Assembly: GCA_036426205.1 (NCBI GenBank)
Contig: WSYH01001202.1
Location: forward strand, 71,185 to 135,184
Length of the DNA: 64,000 nt
Direction: 5' to 3'
From: Ascaphus truei
Taxonomy: Eukaryota; Chordata; Amphibia; Anura; Ascaphidae
The notes beneath the pieces are model-generated. The model did no database searches. It was given only the letters and a program-made list of their open reading frames with translations, and was not told where the DNA came from. This document shows, in pieces, positions 1 through 11,845 of the stretch (positions are counted from its first letter, which is position 1; each line of letters starts with the position of its first letter). A program made the translations under genes and the position numbers.

Positions 1-129
1 ATTTACAATAACAATGTGTGTGAAATCATCTACAGTGGTAGTAATGAAAAGCATTTTGACTTACACGTTAGCTTATAATTACACCTACAACACACTGCTT
101 TTGTCTTTCGTTTTCTCTTCTTTTCTCGT

Positions 130-192
130 TCCTCTCATCTTTCTCTTTTCTCTCTCTCTCTCTCTCTATTGCTTGTCTCTCTCTCTTTCTTT
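130..192. repeat. CT-rich microsatellite
   Basis: A run of TC dinucleotides with interruptions. It is the reverse-complement counterpart of the GA-rich tract at 18,365-18,500, and so helps anchor the L/R inverted homology almost to the window edge. Confidence 0.85.
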
Positions 193-699
193 GACGTCTC
201 TGTTATCCTAGAGGAACTACAAGATATATTATACAGGCCTAAGATCTGTTATTTGAACCACAATCAGTACATGATACATGCCAACATTATGAATATGAAA
301 GAAGATAAGGTAGTAATGTTTACAGAGTTAAACACCGAAAACATAAATTAAATGTATGCTGTTTATGATGGTATTATTAAAGTTGGATGAATAATATTAG
401 CATGAATGACTATCTACATTACAAACAATAACCCAATACATCTAACTTGAGCAACGAGCAAGTGAATGTCACTCTTAAACATGGCAAGTGTAATGTTTAC
501 CATTGAATAGCATAGATGATTATGTGTATGAAAATATGCCTATTCAGACGGAGCATGTATAAACCTTCATGTGTTCAAGACATACTGAATCTTTTCAGCC
601 TCTGTACATGATCATCCATAAACTATGACATGAAACTATTACTGCAGTTAAACACACACAGGACAACACAAATTTAGTGAATGTGATTATTTATTTTGT

Positions 700-2070
700 T
701 TATCCTTTTGAGAGCGAGCTCACAGGCCTGCTGTTGGCTGTGTGTTTTCCTTTTTGCCCCTTGCCTTAACGTACTCCTGGACCTAAGTTCTCATTGTGGC
801 CTGTGGACAATTAGTGGCACTGGGTGTGGCTGTGGCAGTTCGTGGCACTGTGGGCTGTGCACGTGTGGCCTGTGTGGCTGTGACAATTCAGTGGGCATAT
901 GGGTGTGGGCGGCTCAGACCATAGGGGCACTGGAGTGTGGGCGTGGCACTTTCAGGGGCACTGGGGGTGGGCTGTGGCAGTTGTGAAACCGTTGAGTGAC
1001 CATTGCAGACTGATGGGTGGAGCACTTTCTGTTTTTGTGTTTTAATCTTTTTTCAAAAGCTGGTTAGGATAATTGTTGGAGCTACTTCTTTTGGGTCGTC
1101 ATTTGTAGGTGTCCTTCCAATTTTGACAGATGTAAGCGGTTGGATGTTGACAGGGACCTGACAGAACTTGCATCTACTGTATCGTATCATCCGAAACTGG
1201 GGAATGAAGAACTGATGACTCAGGAGAAAAGTAGCACGCATGTAAGATCCATCCTCGAGGGGTAAAGTGGAATTGTTGCTCTTGACTTCATCTCAAACTG
1301 ATTGCTCTTGGTTAATTCAACTAGTGCTTGGTAATGTCCTGTTTACATTTTGTATTTCGTTAGGAACTTGGATGATGACTCTTTAGTCTGTGAAATTGTA
1401 TTGTACTTTCCTGATATCATCCTTTCGCGTGATCATCCTTTCAAGCATGACATCATTTCTGAATGGCGACGATTTTCTTCAACCAAGATTCTTTCTCAGA
1501 AGCTGCAATAGTGAGTAGTGTCACGAGCAGAGGAGGACTTGAATGCTGGTGTAACAAGTCGAGTGAGGAACATCTATGGTCACTGGAGTAATTGTCTCAG
1601 TGGCCAACATTGTTCTACAAATAAGAAGACATTATTGAACTGCCATGGAACTTTCTGTTGTTTCAATATAATGAAGTTGTTCACAAGTGAACACATAACA
1701 TGTTTCCATAAGTTTTTTGTGTCAATTAAAATTAGCTGAAGTAACAATGAGTGTTCGACTCAGTGTGAAGAAGAATGAATAAAGGTCTTGTCGTAACATG
1801 CACAACCCTAGCTATAGTTAAAACACACATTACATGTTGTTTTTTCTCAGAATTACAACTACATTTCTGTGACAATAAATTGATGTGAAGTCATTACATG
1901 TGAAAGGCATTTATTTTGCCATGGAAAAACATTCTCGAAATGTTACACAATATGGAGTAGCACCTCATAACATCACTCGTCCATCTTGATGATGACGCTG
2001 GATGAGCCAGGTGATGAGGACAGTTGCAGTGGTGTGAGGTGGACACAATGCTGCGGAGCAAACTATTGAA
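700..2070 (-). pseudogene. Decayed C-terminal exons of the Harbinger-type Myb/SANT protein (copy L)
   Basis: The minus strand matches the 15.84-17.2 kb exons of element R. An upstream exon lies at about 2,062-1,985, preceded by a plausible acceptor (TTTCAATAG). The larger exon covers about 1,510-700 and still shows fragments such as PVNIQPLTSVKIGRTPTN (1,241-1,053 frame) and a Pro/Thr/Cys-rich low-complexity part at 990-770. That part is a diverged form of the 33-base repeat seen at 56.7-57.1 kb. Several frameshifts separate the fragments. The protein would be the DNA-binding accessory protein that PIF/Harbinger elements encode beside the transposase; only its tail lies here. Confidence 0.6.
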
Positions 2071-4089
2071 AGGAATAAATAAGAATGTTATTGACATGTG
2101 TACATCATGACCATAAAGTTATGTGTAGTTGGAGTATTTATGGTCCTAAACTCAGAAATAACTTAATGAAATGACAAGAGGTTTCTGGCAGCTGACATCT
2201 ATCAATCTTAACATCACAGTCACGAGGGGGAGGAGGAAACAATAAAAAAGAATTGATTAAACAAAAAATATTGAACAACGGAATCTAGAGGCATTGAAGA
2301 ACATGAGGAGTTTAATCTATGTGAGATAGAATTAAGGATAGACTAGATAGATAAGAAAACTACAAAGAAAATAAGAGGTTAAAATTTAAAAGGGATAAGC
2401 AAGACTACGCAGAGAACAAAATAAGAGATAAATAACCAAAGATAGAGCAAGGGGGGGGTAGCCAGCAATACAGAAAGAAAGGAGTAACTCAAGGACAGGA
2501 GAAAGAAGAGAGAAGGAGAAGCGAGAAGAGTAGATCGTAAAAAAGACTAGGACAGGACCAAGAGAGAAGAGAAAGGGGGGTAGAGAAAAAGGGTGGTAGC
2601 TAGAGAAGAAGGGGTAGAGAAAAATATAGATAACACTGCAAAATTACTGCAAGGAGAATAACGATTAAATTAGAGATAATCAGGAAACATTAGGCAAATA
2701 CACAGATTGGAAAGTAACAACTATAGTAAGAAAGATGGGGTGAAACACCAGTCCCTATAAGAGAAGAAGAATATCATTCTAGAGAAAACAAAGATATACC
2801 CTTAGAGATCATTACTATAAAGAGGGAGAGAGGTTATGAAAGGCGAAATTTACAAAATGAGAGAGAGAATTCGAAGAGAACATAGTCCCTGAGGAGAAGA
2901 CAAACCACTATCAGAACCGAGAACCTCCTTTTAGAACAGAGGAGGGGCTGGGAACGGAACAGAGAAAAGCAGGGGGTTCACCCACGAAGTGGAGGGCAAA
3001 TAAGGATAACATCCAGGAAGGAAGAGGATGGAGAAAAGAGAGGCGCAGAGGGGGGGAAGAAGGGCAAAATGAGATCGGCGAACAAAAACACAAAAATAGG
3101 ATTTTAACTGATAAGTAAGTATAATCAAATAAAGAAGAGAACAATTTAAGTAGGCCAAGAACTTGCACTTCAAGTCAGAGCATCCTCCATTCCCAATTTA
3201 TGGATGCCCAGAATATGTCAGGAGACTGACTGAAAAAGATATTGCGAGAAAAACAAAGAAGGATCAAAGAGATAAGATATGACAAGTGTAGAGGAGAATA
3301 ACAATCACTTTGTACATACGTCTTTAAAACAAACCTCGACCCCTTCATCCAAGTTTCTGTGAAGGGTCCTACTTAGAGGAACCTTTCAGAAACTTGTAGC
3401 AATCATGCCTTTCAAACAATAGGAGGACAAAAGAAAATAAAGTGGAGACCAATGTACCAAGCAACAGAAAGAGGCAATCTTGGATTGGTCTAGCAGGAAA
3501 ATAAAGAGCTAGTAATAAATTAAACCAGGGATAGAAGGGGGGGGGGTTTATCTAAAACCCCAAGAGTATATAGAAGAAGCAGAGAGGCTGTGGGAAGGAA
3601 GATACCAAGCACATACACAAAATAAAAGCAATCCAAGCGTTATGTACACAAAAGAAAAACTACTAGCCAAATAACTATTAGAGAAGGCCTCAAAAAAAAA
3701 ACGGCATTGTGTTGAATTATAGAAAGAATATGAGTTTATAATGACAACGAACGAGAATGGCCGGTATTTACTATCATGCCGAAACTCATAAATCCCTAAT
3801 TAAGACCCTAGGAAGACCAATAATAGCGGGGATGGCTCCTTGCTCAAAAATTTCGGAATTGTATAGACACCTGTTATTACAGCATGCGGTGTGAAAAAAC
3901 TGCCATCATATTTAAAAAGACACAAACACAGGTGCCTACAAAAAACTAGATCTCATTATTCATGCAGTCTGACTATATTTGGCACATGTGAATTCACATA
4001 CTCTACACATGCATAGATCATGTGCAGGGATGCAAAGCCACAAGTACGGCTTGGAAAAAATATCTGGAACTAGAAAGATATGCAAAAAA

Positions 4090-4650
4090 ACTTTCTAATG
4101 ACGTTGATTAGTTTTATCCTTCATCACAATGTTTTTGGTTGGAGGTGAATTTATTTGGAAAAAAGAGGGACCGCAATGGGCACAAGGTTTGATACCGTAT
4201 GCAACTTTTTCCTTGGATGTGGGAAGATCAAGTAATCTGGCCAAACAAAGGATGGGAGGCAAACCTGGTGACTATTACAAATGCTACATTGATGATATTA
4301 TATCATATGGAAGGGCGACTCGAATTATTGCCAACCTTTGGTTCTAGTATTAATCTAATAATTTAATTAAATTTTAAGTAAATACGAGTACAGTGGAGGT
4401 GATATTTTGATTTAGAAATTTTTATGAATTAGGAAGGATCACACTCGGACACATTTTAAAGCAGTCAACTGCCAACAATTTTAGAAAGCGATACTTGCAC
4501 AAGAAAAATTGGCGGAGAAGTTCCTTATGGGAGTTTAGACGCATGAAATGGAATTGCAACAAAGCAAAGTGGACTATGAAAAACAAGTAATATCAATGAA
4601 GGAGAATTCATGGAGCAGATTACAAAGCCCAGACAATGACAACTGCAATA
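4090..4650 (+). pseudogene. Penelope-like reverse transcriptase fragment
   Basis: Reverse transcriptase copies the element RNA at the target site. The plus strand shows GGEFIWKKEG followed, after a frameshift, by AMGTRF (about 4,174-4,191), the RT block typical of PLEs (AMGTxxxPxYANLF). The catalytic YIDD box is at 4,285-4,296 within YYKCYIDDII. Downstream, in shifting frames, come residues matching the thumb region (VIFLDLEIF and later FRRMKWNCN). Many stops and frameshifts make it non-functional. The family assignment rests on these blocks together with the GIY-YIG fragment that follows. Confidence 0.7.
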
Positions 4651-4928
4651 AAAAAAGGATAGGGGGTATAAATAAAAAGACTGTTAGTGTATAAAAATAA
4701 GAAGAATTAAACAGTTAATTCAGATGGTTTTATTCATTTTATTAAAACTTTAGCACAAATAAAGACAAATAGAAGGGATGTTAAAAACAACCAATGACAT
4801 ATTTTAAACAAGATAAATTCCTTAAAAAAAAGGTCATTGGGGATAAACCAGCCGTTAACTGGCCACCAAAGCCCCACACATTAAGCAAAAGCGTGTAACC
4901 TAGTTTTTGACCCCCCAAAAAACACACA

Positions 4929-5400
4929 ATGTTGGTTCGATCAACACGTCTAAGGGTTTTAAAAAAGTGTATTAAGGGTAAGGAGGGTAAGAAAATTCCT
5001 CCACTAGGCAGCAAAACCACCCCTTTAACTGCCCTGATCCACTGTAGACTTTGCATAAAATCACACATTAATTGTGATAGTAAGGTTGTGGTATATGTTA
5101 CACTGTGGGGCAATCTACAGTATGGTAGGCAGAACCAATACGCAAAATTAAAAACAAAAGGGGGAGCCTATAGAAACATATAAGGTTTAGAGAACCCATC
5201 AGTTGTCTCAAACCATTATCTGAACCAAACACAATAAAAAACCCGTCCTGTTTAAAATTTTTATGTATTGAAAAAGGGGACGGCAGACTGGAGGGAGGAG
5301 ATTATATTAAAAAAGATTAACAAAAGAGCAGCCCCCTTTTGGATTTCACCTCAAACCTAAACCAAGGGTCTAAATTTTGGAAATGGAAGTTCTGCCTTCC
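4929..5400 (+). pseudogene. Penelope-like GIY-YIG endonuclease fragment
   Basis: PLEs end in a GIY-YIG nuclease that nicks the target. Here the plus strand reads through a Cys-containing linker (LRVLKKCIKGKEG) to VVVYVT, the GIY half. Two alternate frames then give LQYGR/LQYVGR, the YIG half. Matches to the family's later segment (Asn-His-rich VSNHYLN, then a Trp-containing TADW block and a C-terminal LNF) appear up to about 5,390. At least three frameshifts interrupt it. It lies 270 bases after the RT remnant on the same strand, as expected for one element. Confidence 0.68.
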
Positions 5401-6214
5401 TCTGAAACCCCCGCCACTATTCCAGCAGTTACACCACAATTTACACTGCGCTAGAAACTCCCTGTGTCCCATTAAAGAATCCTTAGTTATTAAACAATTT
5501 TAAAGATAGCTAAACAACATAAAGAAATACTAGAGGTCCAAATAGCTAGGTCTCTAAGGTCGCCACAAATATTTCTATTAATGTTTGCCAAATTGGTAAT
5601 TTTAAAATCTCCTACAATTGTTATTCCAGGTGCAACTTGTGACATTCTCAAAAACTCGGGACCCGCAGAGTGGAGAAGTTAAAATGCCTGCAAGAATTTT
5701 TAATACTACTAGTGACACACTTTCAAAATCCTATGAATCAATCAAATTTTAATTTAGCATAAGCTAAAGAATTATCAATTTCATTTTTATCCCTATAGAT
5801 GTGCTACAATTCAGCAATTTGTTAAGTCCACGTGCACTAATATTATTGAATTAAATCAATTATAAACCATCCATAGAATTGAACAACCCAAATTCTCCTC
5901 CTACAATTTGAGGCTATCTCAAAGTGATCATCTCCAGCTTTAGGGATCAAGTAAATCCCAAGAGAGGTCTGCAGTTTTTAAGTTGCCATCATTTGTTTAA
6001 AGGAAGGCCTTAAAAAAAAGGATGAAACGAATTTTTAATAGGTTATTGTCCAAACTTATAGTATGCCCAAGATGCTTATAGCTCCCAGTTGTGATTAGAA
6101 ATGGCCTGTAGAACATTTTGACAATTAAGAAGTCGGCTGTTAACAACTAGCGAATCCACAGCTAAGTGTCAATCATTGAAGGTATAAAGACTAATGGCTA
6201 CCCGGATATGCCTA

Positions 6215-6252
6215 CGTCACTGAGGAAGCTAATGCGAAACGGCGGTCTGACG
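6215..6252 (+). ncRNA. Hammerhead-type ribozyme motif in Penelope-like element 1
   Basis: Stem I is CGTCA (6,215-6,219) pairing perfectly with TGACG (6,248-6,252). The core CTGAGGA (6,220-6,226) fits CUGANGA. A short stem II GC-TAAT-GC (6,228-6,235) is followed by GAAA (6,236-6,239). A minimal stem III (AC-GGCG-GT) leads to a GTC cleavage triplet ending at 6,247, directly abutting stem I. Short-stem-III type I hammerheads are known from Penelope-like elements. One oddity is an extra A (6,227) between the core and stem II, which could weaken catalysis. Function is not shown. Confidence 0.55.
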
Positions 6253-8056
6253 GTTTTGGTTAATCACATGGGCAACCGTAGTGAGGAGGGGTTGTTTTTG
6301 GGGATTTCCAGTTTGGGCCCAGCACTCGGCCGGGAGCGCCTGCGCATGCGCGAAGGACCGGGGGCTATGTAAGGAGTGTGACAGGGAAGAAAGCAGATGG
6401 AGAGACCCAGCACCGTGCACAGGCGTTTGGGAAACCCACCCTCCCTGCCGTTTGACTGAACGCACCACCATCTAGAAGACAACTTCCAATGGAAACAATC
6501 TACACCACGACAACCCATCCTTGAGAGGGACGCTCTGTGGAGTCTGGATCTACTCTCCTCCCTATCGAAACAACTTTTGGCCGCTTGTGAGTTTTTAATC
6601 TCTATTTTTTGATGGTATTAAATGTATTACACTATTTTCCCTTTGACTTATTCTCTGAGGCTCCATCAGGGGGTTCCCCGCACACCCCAACTCACCCTCC
6701 ACCCAGGGAGTAGTCAGTCGACCAAGACCCCAGATACCTAGTGTGAGTGTGTCTCCTCCCTATGTTGTTTCCCCCTAAAGGGAAAAATCAAGATATATGT
6801 ATGTTGAATTTTCACTCATGGTGTCCCCCGCTCTCTTTAAGTTTCTACGTCCACCATATATCCTGGAGCCACAAGCAGAAGAACGGCCTGAGGATTTCCC
6901 CCTTTTCCTTCTTAAATCCAAGGTACATGTGAACCTAATTGGAACCATTTATTTTACCAAAACATAACCATACACACAATGTTAAGCAGGAAAGCGTTGA
7001 CTAAATTAAGTGTTCGTTGTACATTACTCTGCAGATGTGTGTAGTAACTCTAAAACATAATAATGACATCACTACATGACAGCAAAGTTGACTGTGCTTA
7101 TAATTCAGTACCTAGTGGAAATGTGAAGGAATGTTTTTAGTGATCTGTGTGAACAACAATGTAGAGAAGCAGGTGTAGCGCTCACTGTGCCATGACACAC
7201 CTCATCAACACATTGCAGTGTTGTCGCACCAAAAGATGCTAGGAGGGATAATGTGGCATTTATATAAGGTTCAAAGAAGATATGAGGTGAACAAATGACT
7301 AACGTAGTTTTCAATATGATTGGGTTGGTGGGTGAATGAAAGTCTTCAAGAATTACCATTTTCAAATGCATTTGATGAAACTTGTTCACATTGTCAGTTC
7401 TAACCACTGTAGTCCCCCACCCCCAAAAGGGGACGGTGACAGGCACCCTGGACCTTTAATTGTTTCTAGCAAAAAAACTTGACCGCTAACATGACCCTGT
7501 GATGTGGCTCGGTGGCCCAACCCCACCCCTGTGTTCTCTTCTATGCTGTGATTACAATAGTAATTGCAGCTTGTTTTCCACCCCACTGGAAACATGAGCG
7601 AAATAGAACTGAAGTGAGCAATATGAAAAAATTAAATAACATATGCTACTGTTCCTATTTATGATCTCAGTTTTATACTACATGAAAGCAAAAACGACCT
7701 TTAATTAAAATACGGACAGTGGTTAGTGCAAATGATGTATTGTTCGCTTCTTGGAATTGCACTATTTCATGCAAATGGAATTTATGCGGCAGTGGAAAGT
7801 GTCCTGTGATAGTGTGTAACATAGTAGGTATCACTCACATTGTATATATAGATATATATATATATATAGCAACGTTAAATATACGGTTATGCTCATTTGC
7901 ATGTGTGTGACAGGTCTGCAAACCTGTCTTTCCCCATCATCGGCTCAGCCTTACAGCGCATTCCACTGCGCAAGGTTTTCTGGGAAATGACATGCAATGA
8001 GCACTCAGTGCCACTTTTGCCACCATTATATATTAATTGTAACTGTTTGTAGCCAA

Positions 8057-8592
8057 CTAATTAAATATGATAGATACGATAGATAGATAGCATATGATAA
8101 GATGATTAGATAGAATAGATAGAAGATAGATAGATAGAAGATAATAGATAGAGAGGATATATATCAAGATATATATGTAGGCTAGCTTATTGGGAAGAAG
8201 AAAGTATACAGTAGCAGGGAAATATAGATACGAAATGTAACCTAAGACACGCATAGTGTCACAGTAAACATGTTCACCGGGTGCGAATGGGAGCCAAATA
8301 TGATTCCCGTATATTCATATGTCCCCGGCCAAACACTCCACGATGACAGGAAGAAATTTTTCCCGCCATTGCTCCTCCATCAATGGTGTTAAGATTAGAG
8401 CTTGTGCTGGCGGGCACCTCCATGCAGAAGCATGCATCCGTTATGCTGATTGTTTTTTCTTTAAGTTTGTTCTGACTATTCAGATCTCTTCCGACAATTC
8501 GTCCGGTCCTGAACTGATTCCCACACGCGACACAGCCAATTGTTATGTTGATTCACATCATTTCTTTTTTGATGTGAAACTGTCCGCACCCC
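8057..8592 (-). pseudogene. SANT/Myb exon 2 and following exon of copy L
   Basis: The minus strand from about 8,592 follows a good acceptor (TATTTCCAG) and parallels exon 2 of element R. It shows the RDR-type block NCRKR, then GGPPAQAL-like sequence at about 8,425 and LTPLMEEQWREKFLPV at about 8,400-8,350. Unlike in R, this segment runs uninterrupted across the site where R carries a foldback insertion, so it shows the pre-insertion state. Single-base indels break the frame. It continues into a GATA microsatellite near 8,060-8,160. Confidence 0.6.
8060..8160. repeat. GATA/TAGA microsatellite
   Basis: Imperfect TAGA repeats. The inverse-strand counterpart (CTAT repeats) is at 14,284-14,345 in element R. 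Confidence 0.8.
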
Positions 8593-8964
8593 TGGAAATA
8601 CATACAACCAATATATGGTATAATTTATTATTATTAAAACAAAACGATCCGTTTCATAAACTGTACCTGTTACAAGATGATACCAAACATGCTGGTTTAG
8701 GTTGAATATGTGTTAGCCACCCATGAGATACGTTGGAAAACATACATAATGTAAGGAAAATTGCATAAATATAGTATTGAACTTTGGCAACATTTTGAGA
8801 TTCGATTGTTATGGTCGTTCTAAGCATGAAGGAATAGGTGTGTAACAATTCACTTGTTATCTGATAGAATATTATGGAATAATATTTTGATATTAATGCA
8901 TCGACTGATCGTTAGGATAAACATGCTCTTTGAAGACTATTAATTTTTAAAGTACCTTAGATAC

Positions 8965-9436
8965 CTTAGTAAATGGCCCATACAGACAGTCATAGGCTCC
9001 GTTTCATGCCTGTGACAAAAACTGTGTTTTCCAGTGTCATTGATACCGTGGATTGATGTGGCCGCTCCACACATTTCTTTCTCGATAATGGTGCCGGCTC
9101 CAGATTGCTTTGGCTTGTCCTAATTTGTGACTACTACCTTCTTCCAATGGAGAGGGACTCCAAAGCGCGGCGGCCACCAGCAACCACCCCACACCCAGAC
9201 ACCCCAGCAGCACCAGGCAAAAGAGGAAACCAGCAGGCACTTGCATCACAGCAACAGCACTCACACTCCCAGCAACACCACTCGCACTCCCAGCAACACC
9301 AGTACACTCACATGCAACACCACGTCGCACTCCAGCAAAAGCACTCCATGGATCCTACTTCTCACTCCAGACGAGTACTGCAAACTACCAGTACCACTCA
9401 CACCCAGCATACACTTCTCCCACACCTTGCGGGCAT
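8965..9436 (-). pseudogene. SANT/Myb exon 1 of copy L
   Basis: On the minus strand an ATG at 9,436-9,434 opens an Arg/Gly-rich start, then Gly/Val-rich low-complexity coding with trinucleotide-like repeats. It ends in the block matching the first SANT helix of R (the ...HYDALYGHLL region), followed by a GT at 8,964. The frame is broken several times. Alignment with 11,846-12,361 shows both copies derive from the same exon and diverged by indels mainly in the low-complexity part. Confidence 0.6.
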
Positions 9437-9885
9437 ACCTCTAGCACTCACAAAGAAAAGAAAAGAAATTTAAACACAATCGCAACTGAACACTTACAAA
9501 TTGACAACAGAGACAAGATGTAAACAAAACAACACAGGGACAAACCTCTCACAATACATCACAAACTGTCTCAGTCAATATGAAATATGCAAATCGGCCA
9601 GCTATGTGTCTTCTTCTCTCTCACTCCCAACAACACAGAGAACGAATAAAAATAACGCGCCTTTAATGTGCCGCTCAATCAAACCACATGCTTGCTTCGG
9701 AAGATCAGCAAGAAGTTTCATTGGCGAAACCTAACACCACCCCGCCATTCACGCCAATACACTGTGTGTGATCGGCAAATCATCGTCTGTAGTGGGAGCA
9801 AAAGTTTTCGGCGTGCTTCGGAAGGGATTCGGCACTTATTGCATACAGCGAGGGAAATCGGCAGAATCATGCCGATAAGGTAATC

Positions 9886-10208
9886 ACTTTGCGACACGTT
9901 TTATTCTGTGTTGGCTAGTTCCGCAGCCGGGAGATGTCCGGCTTGCTAGCCAAAACCCCTCGGCGTGCCGCGCGTCACCGATGCGGCAGTCCGCTCATCG
10001 GGTGCCTGCGCCCCATGCACGCGTGCCCGGGCTCCCGATGTGGAGCCCTGGTGTCGCGGCGATGTGGGGGACGGGCGGTGGAGGGGTCCGGGGGACCCGC
10101 GGACACGGGAGTAGGGGAGGGGAAGCCCGATCGGAGGACCGCTCCTCGAGGCTTACTGTCGCGGCTGAGACCACGGCAAAGGTAAGAATAAACTCGGCCG
10201 CGACAGTA
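9886..10208. other. CpG-rich block near the 5' end of element L, absent from R
   Basis: R reads directly from CGCCAAGTGT to CCTTATCGGC near its 5' end, while L has about 320 bases between the same two strings. The block is very GC- and CpG-rich compared with its surroundings. It contains an inverted pair, TACTGTCGCGGC and GCCGCGACAGTA (about 10,157 and 10,196). Either it is an insertion in L or R lost it. No protein was recognised in it. Confidence 0.5.
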
Positions 10209-10247
10209 CACTTGGCGATTTCACTTTTCGGCGCTTACGCATAGAGC

Positions 10248-11361
10248 TATATGTCGCAGTACTTGAATTTACTCTGACAGTAAAGAATCTTCGGGAGATG
10301 GTATTACAAACTAAAATATTTTATGTTAAAAAAGGTGTGTTTTAAACGTATAGTTAGAATGCAGCTGTGTTGAGATGTCTGGGGAAAGCCAGCAAGAGAC
10401 AGACAGTTGCTATTGACAAATAATAATATACTAAGGTAATCAAAACTGATAACAACTAGTTTACTCAGTTTACTAGTGTACTAGTTTACTTAAAGTGAGT
10501 GGTTCCATCAGGTATGACATCATGTTAAATGGACTAGGGTGTTCTAAAAGACAGATAGTAACATATCTGGTCATAGATTGGAACAGCAAGCTGACTTGGT
10601 AATTTGTCTGGATAAGTATCCGGCAGGTTTAGCATTAGAAGAGATGGTTAACACCAGGAGAGAGAAGGAGCCAGAGTAACATCAGATACCAAGATCAGAC
10701 AGAATGATTCACCCAAGAAAAGAATGATTATGCAACCATCTTGAAAAGCATATGACATATTTTAATATTACTGCCATTATATACTCTTTATGTATGTGAG
10801 TGCTTATCTTCAGAATAATTGTTACTTTTTGTGTGCAAAACTGGAATGCAAAGTTCTGTTATGCTGTCAATCTATAAAGACATATATGACATGTTTTTTT
10901 ATAAAGCATGCAGTGAACCACCAAAGAGTAACTCATCGAGCTTTGGTGGAGAAATGGAAAGTTTTCCACAGCATGGAGGTTACACTTTGTGGCAGATTAC
11001 TGTGCCCTATTATCTGCGAGCTAGAGGAGGAGGCTGGAATACAATGGAGGTCAAACAAGGGACTTTCCCCTAACATCTTGACATCTAGAGTCATGTTCAC
11101 TTTCTCGTGCTTCACCTTATCCAGATGGTCCACACTAAAACTCATCAGAAGAGACACTATCACAACCACCAATTCAACCTCCAATTTCTAACTTTGACTG
11201 ACTCACTCCCTGGCCTGATTGGCTTACAGCAGTCGCAATCTCCTCACTCCTGAAGTGGCTCCCTGCTATGATACCCACTCCTCCTGCCCTGCCGTTCCAC
11301 CTCCTGAACAACCACATCCCTACTGATGATGCGTAGTGCCCGGTCAATAGCCTAGAGAACT
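10248..11361. other. Spacer between the two head-to-head elements
   Basis: About 1.1 kb separates the outer ends of L and R. It is AT-moderate sequence with small repeats of CTAGTTTACT around 10,450-10,490. The longest open frame (10,790-11,191) has unremarkable composition and no domain I recognise. I see nothing else in it. Confidence 0.5.
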
Positions 11362-11845
11362 GGGCTTCTATGCAGTAAGCCGAGAAAAAGTCCCTCTCGC
11401 CAAGTGTTCCTTATCGGCATGATTCTGCCGATTTTCCCTCGCCGTATGCAATAAGTGCCGAATCCTTCCGAATCAAGCCGAAAACATTTGTTTCCCACTC
11501 TGCCGATGATTTGCGATCACACAACAGGTGTATCGGCGTGCATGTCGAGGTGGTGTTAGGTTCGCCAATGAAACTTCTTGCTGAATCTGCCGAAGCAAGT
11601 ATTTTTGATTGGTCGGCCCATTTAAAAGCAGGTGTGTTTTATTCATTCTCTGTGTTGTTGGTAGAGAGAGAGAGAGAAGAGTGACACAGAGCTGGGGATT
11701 TACATATTTCATATTGACAGAGAGGTTTGTGTATTGTGAGAGGTTTGTCCGTGTTGTTTTGTTAACATCTTGTCTTGTTTTCAGTTTGTAAGTGTTCAGT
11801 TCGATTGTTTTAAATTTCTTTTCTGTTCTTTGTGAGTGTATAGGT

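Larger units (their letters stand above)
2220..6927 (+). mobile_element. Penelope-like retroelement 1, decayed, inserted in element L
   Basis: Homology between L and R is interrupted here and resumes on both sides with almost no missing target sequence, so about 4.7 kb was inserted. Inside, on the plus strand, are a reverse-transcriptase remnant (about 4.09-4.65 kb) and a GIY-YIG endonuclease remnant (about 4.93-5.40 kb), the order expected for Penelope-like elements. A hammerhead-type ribozyme motif lies downstream at 6,215-6,252. The first 1.8 kb (2,230-4,080) is strikingly purine-rich and shows no recognisable domain. The 5,400-6,160 part is AT-rich 3' sequence. Boundaries are good to perhaps 10 bases; no clear target-site duplication was established. 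Confidence 0.68.
1..10247 (-). mobile_element. Element L: Harbinger-like transposon copy, minus strand, runs off the window start
   Basis: Reading the minus strand from 10,247 downward gives the same order of blocks as element R on the plus strand: terminus, SANT exon 1 (about 9.4-9.0 kb), SANT exon 2 (about 8.6-8.3 kb), intronic blocks (8.2-6.93 kb matching 14.2-15.7 kb), C-terminal exons (2.07-0.7 kb) and a tail whose last block (1-60) matches 18,540-18,590. The outer end at 10,241-10,247 carries CTATGCGTAAGCGCCGA, close to the terminus of R. A Penelope-like element (about 2,220-6,927) and a CpG-rich block (9,886-10,208) interrupt it. All coding parts carry frameshifts and stops, so the copy is dead. 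The homology comes from reading the two regions side by side; exact identity was not computed. Confidence 0.72.

Noticed and set aside
4781..5113. 110-codon minus-strand frame
   Set aside because: It is antisense to the Penelope GIY-YIG remnant, which explains the plus strand better.
7105..7446. 113-codon minus-strand frame in element L
   Set aside because: The matching region of R (15.25-15.6 kb) is not open in the same frame, so it is treated as intron.
8319..8705. 128-codon plus-strand frame
   Set aside because: It is antisense to the SANT exon of element L and has no domain of its own.
10790..11191. 133-codon frame in the spacer between L and R
   Set aside because: No start context, domain or homologous partner elsewhere in the window; composition fits chance.
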